Shown: piece by piece, positions 1 to 7,100 of the stretch | Position numbering within the stretch: position 1 is the first letter of the stretch | How the letters are laid out: every line of letters starts with the position of its first letter | DNA from: an uncultured Flavobacteriales bacterium | GTDB taxonomy: Bacteria; Bacteroidota; Bacteroidia; Flavobacteriales_D; Crocinitomicaceae | Direction: 5' to 3' | DNA: 8,306 nucleotides | Assembly (NCBI GenBank): GCA_903879765.1 | Contig: CAIRMS010000223.1 | Span: 1-8,306 of the forward strand | The notes under the pieces: generated by a model | What the model saw: only the letters and a program-made list of their open reading frames with translations | What the model was told of the DNA's origin: nothing | Databases searched by the model: none | Program-made: the position numbers and the translations under genes

Positions 1-72
1 CCTTTAGGAATCATCATTTTGTTAAGTGTCTTGATGAACTTCATTCGCACGAGACGCTACGCTAGAAAATAA
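1..72 (+). CDS. gldG: C-terminal end of a membrane protein, probably gliding-motility ABC component GldG (5' end outside window)
   Basis: Frame 1 is open from the first base to a TAA at 70-72 and encodes 23 residues. They form a hydrophobic stretch (PLGIIILLSVLMNFI) followed by a very basic tail (RTRRYARK). This is the shape of the last transmembrane helix and cytoplasmic tail of GldG/ABC_transp_aux proteins, in which a final helix ends in a run of Arg/Lys and a Tyr. The next gene, 7 bases away, is DUF4340-like, and that family is commonly found beside GldG-type genes. In Flavobacterium, GldA, GldF and GldG form an ABC transporter needed for gliding. The identification rests on 23 residues plus the neighbour, so another membrane protein with a basic tail remains possible. 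Confidence 0.5.
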   Translation, partial: PLGIIILLSVLMNFIRTRRYARK

Positions 73-79
73 AAAATAC

Positions 80-1108
80 ATGAAAAAAATAATCACCCTT
101 ATTTCCTTAGCGGCCGTTCTAGTTATTCTCGGTTGGTTTGCTTTCGATTTATCACGCAAGGACGGTATTTCTGATTCAGAATACATTGAATTCGCCGTAA
201 AAGACACCAATTCCGTTTCAAAAATCATCATTTCAGATGCTTTTTCTAACACGTTTACTCTTGTAAGAAAAGGAAATGAATGGACCGATAAAGATGGCGG
301 TTGTATTATGCAGTCAAGTGCACATTATATTTTGGAAGCACTTGGAAACATCTCTCTGAAAGGTTATCTCTCGAAAGATAGTCACAAGCAATTTATTAAA
401 CTGATGTCAGCAAGCCACACGAAAGTTGAAATTTTCCAAGATGGTGAATGGACGAAAACCTGGTATATAGGTCCTTCAGCGCAAGACCATAACGGTCAAA
501 TCATGTTATTGGAAACCGCTGAAGATGGAAAAAGTTCAAAACCAGTTATGATGCAAATTAAAGGAATGACCGGCATCATTGAACCACGTTTTTTTGCAGA
601 TCCTAGAAAATGGGCCTGTACGAACATTTTCGAATTAGAAATGGAAGAAATTGCGCGTGTTGATATTAAATATCCGAAAGAACCTTACCGTAATTTTAAC
701 ATTACAGCGAATAGAAATCGCTTTAAACTTACACAGAATGGTAAAAAAATACCCAATGTCGACACGCTCAATATCTACCGATATTTACAGGGATATAAGA
801 ACATTCACTTTGAATTAGCAAACTACGAATTATCGAAAAAGCAATGCGATAGTTTAAAACAAACAACACCATTTTGTGTGCTTTCATTGCGGGAGAAAAA
901 TGGGATGTCAACGAAATTACGCATGTTCAAAATTGCGACGAAAGAAGCACAGCGAAATGAATTCGGAGAAATGGAAAACATGGATATGAACAAGTTCTGG
1001 TGTCAATTACCAAATGGTGAATTGGTCAAATGTCAATACTTTGTTTTCAATCCACTAATCATGGGTTATGTTTTCTTCCCTGAGATGGAAACGGCTTTCC
1101 CGAAATAA
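80..1108 (+). CDS. DUF4340-like membrane-anchored protein, probable Gld ABC transporter accessory
   Basis: The product is 342 residues. Residues 4-22 are a single hydrophobic helix after a Lys-Lys start, with no lipobox or clear cleavage site, so it is probably an N-terminal membrane anchor with the rest in the periplasm. The body resembles DUF4340: a beta-rich start (residues 45-70, containing FTLVRKGNEW), a helix that follows the pattern of two thresholds or scores (YILEALGNI, 83-91), a conserved-looking segment TWYIGP (127-132), and a later repeat of the same beta pattern (NRFKLTQNGKKI, 213-224). Such proteins usually sit beside GldG-type ABC components; their biochemical role is unknown. 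The ATG at 80 lies 7 bases after the upstream stop, in an A-rich leader with no clear Shine-Dalgarno sequence, as is usual in Bacteroidota. It is probably translated from the same transcript as its upstream neighbour. There are five Cys in the periplasmic part (75, 180, 256, 266, 308) plus 318. The family assignment is from pattern recognition, not a profile search. Confidence 0.65.
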   Translation: MKKIITLISLAAVLVILGWFAFDLSRKDGISDSEYIEFAVKDTNSVSKIIISDAFSNTFTLVRKGNEWTDKDGGCIMQSSAHYILEALGNISLKGYLSKDSHKQFIKLMSASHTKVEIFQDGEWTKTWYIGPSAQDHNGQIMLLETAEDGKSSKPVMMQIKGMTGIIEPRFFADPRKWACTNIFELEMEEIARVDIKYPKEPYRNFNITANRNRFKLTQNGKKIPNVDTLNIYRYLQGYKNIHFELANYELSKKQCDSLKQTTPFCVLSLREKNGMSTKLRMFKIATKEAQRNEFGEMENMDMNKFWCQLPNGELVKCQYFVFNPLIMGYVFFPEMETAFPK

Positions 1109-1113
1109 ACTCC

Positions 1114-1129
1114 GTAGCGCAGTCGTTAC
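1114..1129 (+). other. Small intercistronic hairpin just before the sulfatase start
   Basis: GTAGCG (1114-1119) can pair with CGTTAC (1124-1129) around a CAGT loop, giving six pairs, one of them G-U. It fills most of the 24-base gap between the DUF4340-like gene and the sulfatase and ends 3 bases before the ATG at 1133. No T-run follows, so it is not a terminator. It could shape translation initiation or mRNA processing, or be chance. Confidence 0.3.
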
Positions 1130-1132
1130 CGC

Positions 1133-2965
1133 ATGAAGTCGATTCTTAAACTTTCTATTATTCCCATTATTTTTATTGGGATGGATTTGTTCTTTCGAGG
1201 TGAACTTCTGACCTTATACAGTCGAAATCAATTGTTGTTTTATTCGTTTTCCGTCCTTTTATCCATCGGATTTCTCGTTTTATTGATGTTGATTTTAAAA
1301 CTGACCGAAACAAAACGTTTTTTGTTTTTTAGTATTTCACTATTCGTTTTCATCCCCTTATTTTTCTCCTACATTGGATCCTATGCCTTTTTCTCGCTGA
1401 ATGGCATTTTCCCAAATTATTACACACTATTATACTTCAAAACAGAGCCCAAAAGTGCGCTCATGATCATTCGGGACGTTAGTGGCTGGAAGGAAATTCT
1501 TTTCTTTATTGTTGGATCCATTTCCATGTTGTTTTTTATTCGATGGTTCGTTAAAAATCATGTTCCAAGAATAGATGGAAAGGTTATTCTGGGATTATCC
1601 ATTGTTCAACTCATTTTATTCGAAGTGTTGATTTCAAAACACCAACGCTTTGATCAATGTGCAACCGTTGACACAAACTTTGCCGCTTGTGTGCAACGAA
1701 ATGCCTTCAGCTGGGATGAACATTTGAACTTTAAAGGGAAAGGGCTTTCCGTTCATCAGCCGGCACAATTACCGAAAGTCAATTCTAACAAGAAACTAAA
1801 CATCATCGTTGTTATTTTTGAAAGTTTCCGAAAAAACAGCTTGCAATTATATGGACATCAGCGCCAAACTACACCAAGGCTCATGGCTTTTGCAAAAAAG
1901 CATTCCAATTCCTTTTATCAATTTGATCAGCCTTTAAGCATTGCCTCAACAACGATGCTTGCTGTTCCAGGAATCATGACCGGAATTGGACCTTATCAAG
2001 ATTCTAACGTGCTTTACCATCAACCAATGATTTTTGAAATGGGCAAGCAATTGAATTACCGCACATTTTTCTTATCGTCCCACACCTTGAAATGGTATCG
2101 ATTTGATCAATTTTACAAGAAAGCTGCGATTGACTATGTTTGGAATAAAGACGTTTCAAAATTGCCCTTTTTCAATGACCTAGGAATCAATGATGCCCAA
2201 ACAATACATGTGGCCATGAAACAAGTACAGCAAAATGAAAAACCATTCTTTGGGGTCATTCAATTGAATACAACTCATTTTCCTTTTCATGTTCCCAAAA
2301 AATTTGAACGATGGAATAATAACTTTAGTGACAGCTATGACAATGCCGTTCGTTACCAGGATGAACTTCTTGGACAACTTTTCGAAGACCTTCGTTCGAA
2401 AAATCTGCTCGAGAATACGGCCATTTTCTTCGTGAGCGACCATGGTGAATCGTTGATGGAACATCGAAATCTCGGTCATGCAGAAACAAATTATACCGAA
2501 ACCATCTCCATTCCTTTATTTGCTTACATCCCAAAAAAGTTTTTGAACGATACACAAGTGAAGAATCTGAAAGCAAATCGCCTTTTGTTGACCTCAAACA
2601 TTGATATTGCTCCAAGCATCCTAGAATTACTTCATCTAGACAAACATGCTTCTTGGACTCAATGGCGTAAAAACTATACTGGATTCAGTCTTTTGTCGAA
2701 AATACCAACGAACCGAAAAGTGATTTCGATAAATAACAATCAAATTACCAATTTCAACACGGGACTGTCTGTTGCCTCTTTGAATTGGCATTACCTCTTC
2801 CGGACGAACATTGTTCCAAATCGACAGGAATTTTATTTGTGGCGCAAGGATAAAAAGGAACTGAATAATGTGCGATCGTTCATGAGTCAAAAACACCAGG
2901 AAGAAATTTTGAAAGCCATTAAACCTTATCCAGTGTGTGATAAATACCTCCGTATTTTCAATTAG
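1133..2965 (+). CDS. Membrane-bound sulfatase / phosphoethanolamine-transferase-like enzyme (alkaline phosphatase superfamily)
   Basis: This 610-residue protein has about five N-terminal transmembrane helices (roughly 6-22, 34-56, 63-88, 122-140, 150-168) and then an extracytoplasmic catalytic domain from about 220. This is the layout of EptA/lipoteichoic-acid-synthase-type enzymes, which transfer phospho-alcohol head groups from phospholipids to envelope glycolipids. Visible motifs are VVIFESFRKNSLQLYGHQR (226-244; Glu230 as metal ligand), TTP (246-248), STTMLAVPGIMTG (272-284; Thr274, or Thr273, as probable nucleophile, in place of the Cys/Ser of formylglycine sulfatases), TTHFPFH (380-386), SDHGES (435-440; Asp436 and His437 as metal ligands) and GHAE (448-451). 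The C-terminal part (EFYLWRKDKKELNNV, 566-580) resembles the ending of classical sulfatases. Cys176 and Cys186 lie just after the last helix and may form a disulfide. The substrate cannot be read from the sequence; lipid A or another lipid/glycan is plausible. The lack of a CxPxR-type sulfatase motif argues against a true sulfatase. Probably co-transcribed with the upstream gene, 24 bases away. Confidence 0.82.
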   Translation: MKSILKLSIIPIIFIGMDLFFRGELLTLYSRNQLLFYSFSVLLSIGFLVLLMLILKLTETKRFLFFSISLFVFIPLFFSYIGSYAFFSLNGIFPNYYTLLYFKTEPKSALMIIRDVSGWKEILFFIVGSISMLFFIRWFVKNHVPRIDGKVILGLSIVQLILFEVLISKHQRFDQCATVDTNFAACVQRNAFSWDEHLNFKGKGLSVHQPAQLPKVNSNKKLNIIVVIFESFRKNSLQLYGHQRQTTPRLMAFAKKHSNSFYQFDQPLSIASTTMLAVPGIMTGIGPYQDSNVLYHQPMIFEMGKQLNYRTFFLSSHTLKWYRFDQFYKKAAIDYVWNKDVSKLPFFNDLGINDAQTIHVAMKQVQQNEKPFFGVIQLNTTHFPFHVPKKFERWNNNFSDSYDNAVRYQDELLGQLFEDLRSKNLLENTAIFFVSDHGESLMEHRNLGHAETNYTETISIPLFAYIPKKFLNDTQVKNLKANRLLLTSNIDIAPSILELLHLDKHASWTQWRKNYTGFSLLSKIPTNRKVISINNNQITNFNTGLSVASLNWHYLFRTNIVPNRQEFYLWRKDKKELNNVRSFMSQKHQEEILKAIKPYPVCDKYLRIFN

Positions 2966-3986
2966 GAAATCGTAAGGTCCGCCAAGGAATCACTTGATTT
3001 ATTCTCACTGTATTTGTCCCATCAATGATGGAAAGCCCAAGTGTTTTTTGTTTCCAATCAATGTTTAGTAATCCAAAATGATTTTCCATCACAGGACCTT
3101 GGATTCGGTTTGTATTTGGAGTGGCGAAATGCCAAGATTGAGAGATTCCACTAGCCGTTAAATCATACATTGGATACATTCCAGGAACATCCTCTTGTGA
3201 CAATTCCGCATAATGCACATCTCCAGAGATAAATAGAAGGCCATTTGCTTTTGTCTCTTGAATCAGTTGAAACATCCGATTCTTTTCGTGGGGATAATTA
3301 TTCCATGATTCATATCCATTATAACTATGTCCAAATTGCGTTGAACTTGCAATAATTCGAATATCGGCTTTTTTAAGCAATTGTTTTTTCAACCACTTCC
3401 ATTGTTCATTTCCCAACATCGTTGAGTCCGCACTTCCATTTGGAACATAATCCAAATCATAAAAAAAACTGGAATCTTTTGTGTGGATTTCAGCATCAAA
3501 CCGCGCTAAATCTGAGCGGAAAGTTCTCGTATCCAATAAAATCAACTGGATCGATTTAAAACCTTTCCGAAAGGAATAGGATGTGTAAATTCCCTCATGT
3601 TTATAGCGATCAGAATTTTTGGGCTCATTAAAAAAGGAAAGAAAAAGTTGCTTTGAAACTTCTTTCATCGGATAGTATTTTCCAGCGTCATTTTCACCGA
3701 AATCATGATCATCCCACGTTGCTAATATGGTGGTTTGTGAATTTAAGTACCTGAAATTAGGATTCTTACCAAGCTGTTCATATTTACTTTTAAGAACGTT
3801 CGAATCCCTTGTGTCTCCATAGATATTATCACCCAAGTAAACGAAGTAATCAGGTTTTAAATCTCCAATGTTGCGTAAAATTGGCAAGGACTGGTCCTGA
3901 TGGGAACACGACCCAAACGCAATCTGTAAGGTTTGAGCATAAGCTAAATGAGCAAGCCAAAAAATAAAGAGACTGATGTATTTCAT
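2958..3986 (-). CDS. PhoD-like secreted alkaline phosphatase / phosphodiesterase
   Basis: The product is 342 residues with a Sec signal peptide: a short hydrophobic core, then AYA before Gln18 as the likely cleavage site. The mature protein carries the PhoD-like metallophosphatase motifs in order: FGSCSHQD (24-31; this Cys is an iron ligand in Bacillus PhoD), YLGDNIYGDT (50-59), ATWDDHDFGEND (89-100), LDTRTFRSD (151-159), LGNEQWKWL (191-199) and SGDVHYAEL (254-262). The family hydrolyses phosphomonoesters or phosphodiesters using metal ions and usually acts in the periplasm or outside the cell. The protein is short compared with Bacillus PhoD (over 500 residues) and lacks that protein's long N-terminal domain, as do many Bacteroidota members. 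There is no T9SS C-terminal domain, so periplasmic location is the simplest guess. The gene converges on the sulfatase gene, with 8 bases of stop-codon overlap, and diverges from the PKD gene. No Pho box was recognised upstream, so phosphate control is unproven. Confidence 0.88.
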   Translation of the reverse strand: MKYISLFIFWLAHLAYAQTLQIAFGSCSHQDQSLPILRNIGDLKPDYFVYLGDNIYGDTRDSNVLKSKYEQLGKNPNFRYLNSQTTILATWDDHDFGENDAGKYYPMKEVSKQLFLSFFNEPKNSDRYKHEGIYTSYSFRKGFKSIQLILLDTRTFRSDLARFDAEIHTKDSSFFYDLDYVPNGSADSTMLGNEQWKWLKKQLLKKADIRIIASSTQFGHSYNGYESWNNYPHEKNRMFQLIQETKANGLLFISGDVHYAELSQEDVPGMYPMYDLTASGISQSWHFATPNTNRIQGPVMENHFGLLNIDWKQKTLGLSIIDGTNTVRINQVIPWRTLRFPN

Positions 3987-4039
3987 GTTACGAAGATATC
4001 CCTTTGCGTCATTGTTCGTTCTTGTCAGAAAAAGTTTTT

Positions 4040-4070
4040 ACTTAAAATCTTAATTTAAGCAACTTTAAGT
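4040..4070 (+). repeat. Overlapping AT-rich inverted repeats followed by a T-run
   Basis: ACTTAAA (4040-4046) is the reverse complement of TTTAAGT (4064-4070). A nested copy, TTTAAG (4054-4059), can instead pair with CTTAAA (4041-4046). The outer arm is directly followed by GG and seven T (4073-4079). The arms could be a dyad operator, or two mutually exclusive RNA hairpins ahead of a terminator-like T-run. The stems are all A/T apart from one G-C pair, so RNA stability would be low. Confidence 0.4.
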
Positions 4071-4081
4071 GGTTTTTTTGC

Positions 4082-4101
4082 GTTTAGGAAATTACCTAAA
4101 C
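4082..4101 (+). repeat. Perfect inverted repeat in the PKD gene leader
   Basis: GTTTAGG (4082-4088) and CCTAAAC (4095-4101) form a perfect 7-base inverted repeat around a 6-base AT spacer (AAATTA), 14 bases before the ATG at 4116. It may be a transcription-factor dyad or a leader hairpin that influences translation. Three G-C pairs per arm make it more stable than the upstream repeat. Confidence 0.5.
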
Positions 4102-4115
4102 CGACCAACTACTAC

Positions 4116-7100
4116 ATGCGTCTATTTCTTGCTGTACTCTTTTTTGCTTTTACGTTTTTTTCACGTGCCCAAACTCCTACAGCCAACTTTAGCGCAAATC
4201 CCTTGGTAGTTTGTGTGGGAGTACCCGTCAATTTCACAAATACTTCAACACCCAATGGTGCGAGTGCAATTGTATCCAGTGCTTGGGACTTTGGTGATGG
4301 CGCATTATCAACGCAAACAAGTCCATCTCACGCATTCAGTACAGCTGGGACATTTACTGTTACTTTGGTAGTGACAAATTCAATTGGCAACGTGGACGCT
4401 GAAATAAAAACAGCCTATGTTACTGTGAATCCATTACCCATTGTTGCGTTTTCTGTAAACGGATTGGGATGCACCGTACCCCTGACTTTATCGTTCGTGA
4501 ATAGTTCTTCAAGCGGCGCGAATTTTAGCAATGCATGGAATTTCGGAAATAGTCAAAATTCTAGTGCTGCTAATCCACCTAATATCACCTATAATTCTGC
4601 TGGAAATTACACGATTACCTTAAATGTAACGAACACCAACACCTCCTGTGTTGCAACAAGTACGCAATCCATTCAAGTCGCAAATTTCCAAGCGGGCATC
4701 ACCGCTCCAACTTTCGGATGCGTAGGACAAGTCATTTCGTTTCAAGATAATTCAACGGCAGGAGCCAATGCATGGAATTGGAATTTCGGAACGCAAGGAG
4801 CAAGTTCTTTGGAGAATCCTTCCTTCTCATTCAATGCACCTGGAACCTATACCGTTCAACTCACCTCGCAAAATACGAGTTCTGGATGTACCTCAACCAT
4901 TACGCAGCCCATCACGATTCAAGCAAATACCAATCCGATTTTTAGCGCGAATCCAACCTCAAACTGTGCTCCTGGATCGATTCAATTTACCAGCACAACC
5001 ACGATACCAGGTACCTATGTTTGGAATTTTGGGGATGGTCAAAGCTACACGGGATTAACTCCACCACCGCATATATACAATCAAAGTGGCTTTTACGATG
5101 TTACGCTGACACTTACAACTGCTGCAGGCTGTATGGGGATTACCACGCTTAATGACTATATTCATATAACGAATGTCCAAGCAGGTTTCTATGCGCCTGA
5201 CACAGCTGGATGTGATCCACTCGTTGTCAATTTCATTGATACGTCTTTTACGCCATCGAATCCCATCGTTTCTTGGCAATGGAACTTTGGAAATGGTCAA
5301 ACATTCAATGGTCATTTTCCACCGGCACAAACGTATCAAATTGGCGTGTATGATGTTCAATTAATCATCACCACACAATCTGGCTGTACAGACACCATCA
5401 TAAAAAATGATTATGTCACAGTTGGACACATCGACTCCGTAAGTTTTACCTACACGCCATTAATTGCCTGCTCTAATGAAGATGTGATATTTACGAGTTC
5501 CACGTATATTTCTGTGCCACACACAGCCAATGAAGTGACTTATTTTTGGGATTTTGGGGATGGGACATCCATTGAAGAAAATCCAACCCACCAATTCGAA
5601 TCGGACACTGGCTACTTCGATGTAACGTTTATTGCTGACTTTCGGGGATGCAAGGACACTTTTATTGTTGAGGATGCCGTGTATATTCTGGCGCCAATAG
5701 CCCAATTTACACCGAGTTCATTTCTATTTTGTAATCCAAGCTCCTTTCCTGTGACTGTGGGAATTGATGATAATTCCATTCATGGAGTACTTTCTGATAA
5801 TGTCGCCATGCGATATGAGTTCTTTGACAATACACCGAATGTTAATTTCACCAATGCGCAACTCGATGTCCCCAATGGCGGCAATACCAGTCATACCTAT
5901 TCGACTTATGGTACATATAACATTGAACAAGTCATTTACAATTACACAACGGGTTGCTCAGATAGCATCACAACCTCCATCACTATTTCCCAAATCGCAA
6001 GTCAGTTCACCATGTCGAACGACACTGTTTGCAACGGCACAGCGATTAATTTAACAGACATCAGTACTTCTTGGAGTGGAGCCACAGGATCACATCCAAT
6101 AAATAATTGGTTTTACAACATGGGGAATGGTCAGTTCATTAATAATGCACCCAATATAACATATACCTATCCCGCTCCGGGAAATTACACCATTTCCCAC
6201 ATAGTGACCAATAGTGTGGGTTGTTCATCCACTGCTACCCAGAATGTGAAGGTTGTGAATAAACCAATCGCTGGAATTCTGGCCAATAGTTACAGTGGTT
6301 GTTCGCCATACACCGTTCCTTTTACCAATACGTCTTTTAGTCTGTCAAATGGACTGCCACTCAGTTCATTCAGTACCAGTTTTTCGGATGACAACTCTAC
6401 CCTAGTCACGAATAACGTAAATCAGCCAATTGTACATACCTTCTTTGGGGAAGGTGCATATACCGCAACAATTATTGCGACAGATATTTTTGGTTGTTCG
6501 TCTCTGCCTGCCGGAGTAACGATCACTATTACAAAGCCAACAAGTGATTTCGAGATAGATAGCATCTTGTGTGATTTGGACACGAATGTCACCATCAATC
6601 AATCCACTGGAACGGGGAGTTTAAGTTTCCAATGGATCCTCAATGGGACAACGATTGGAACAAGCACAGACACACTCGTTACCTTGACCAATCCGAACAA
6701 CGGACTATTGTTCAATTCACACATACTAACACTGATAACAACGGATGGAAATGGCTGTAAAGACACCATGAATCGCAGCTTGATTATGTCCACACCTCTT
6801 GCCATTCCGAATTTCTATTTCACTGGAGCCGTGCCAAATGCAAACGGAGATTACGATTGTCCACCTATCTTTTGTAATTTTCAAGATTCATCGTTTTCCT
6901 ATGGGGATATCACTGGTTGGAATTGGTCATTTGGAAATGGAAACAACTCCATTTTACAAAATCCATCAAATACGCTTGTAACCAATGGAACCTTTGATTT
7001 GAACTTTATCGTAACCGATGAATTTGGATGTACAGATGATACTACAGTCCTAGATTACATTTCCATTGGTGGACCGATGGGTACACCAAATTACCTTCAA

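Larger units (their letters stand above)
3987..4115. promoter_or_regulatory. Divergent intergenic region between phoD-like and PKD genes
   Basis: These 129 bases must carry the promoters of both divergent genes. The region is AT-rich and contains two separate inverted-repeat elements (listed separately) in the half nearer the PKD gene. No convincing Bacteroidota promoter (TTG, then TAnnTTTG at about 19 bases spacing) could be placed. The best partial -7 matches are TTTTTTTG at 4073-4080 on plus and, on minus, TAAAGTTG (reverse complement of 4060-4067), neither with a -33 TTG at the right distance. No strong Shine-Dalgarno sequence precedes either start. Confidence 0.5.

Noticed and set aside
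22..252. Minus-strand 76-residue frame across the first two genes
   Set aside because: It runs antisense to the gldG tail and to the start of the DUF4340-like gene and has no supporting features.
2180..2615. Minus-strand open frames inside the sulfatase gene
   Set aside because: The plus frame there encodes the SDHGES and TTHFPFH catalytic motifs; the antisense frames show no recognisable domain or start context.
2958..3986. A Pho regulon system formed by the PhoD-like gene and the sulfatase-like gene
   Set aside because: No Pho box, regulator or phosphate transporter is present, and the two genes are convergent, not an operon.
4073..4080. TTTTTTTG as a Bacteroidota -7 promoter element for the PKD gene
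   Set aside because: It differs from TAnnTTTG at the important A, and no TTG lies at the expected distance upstream.
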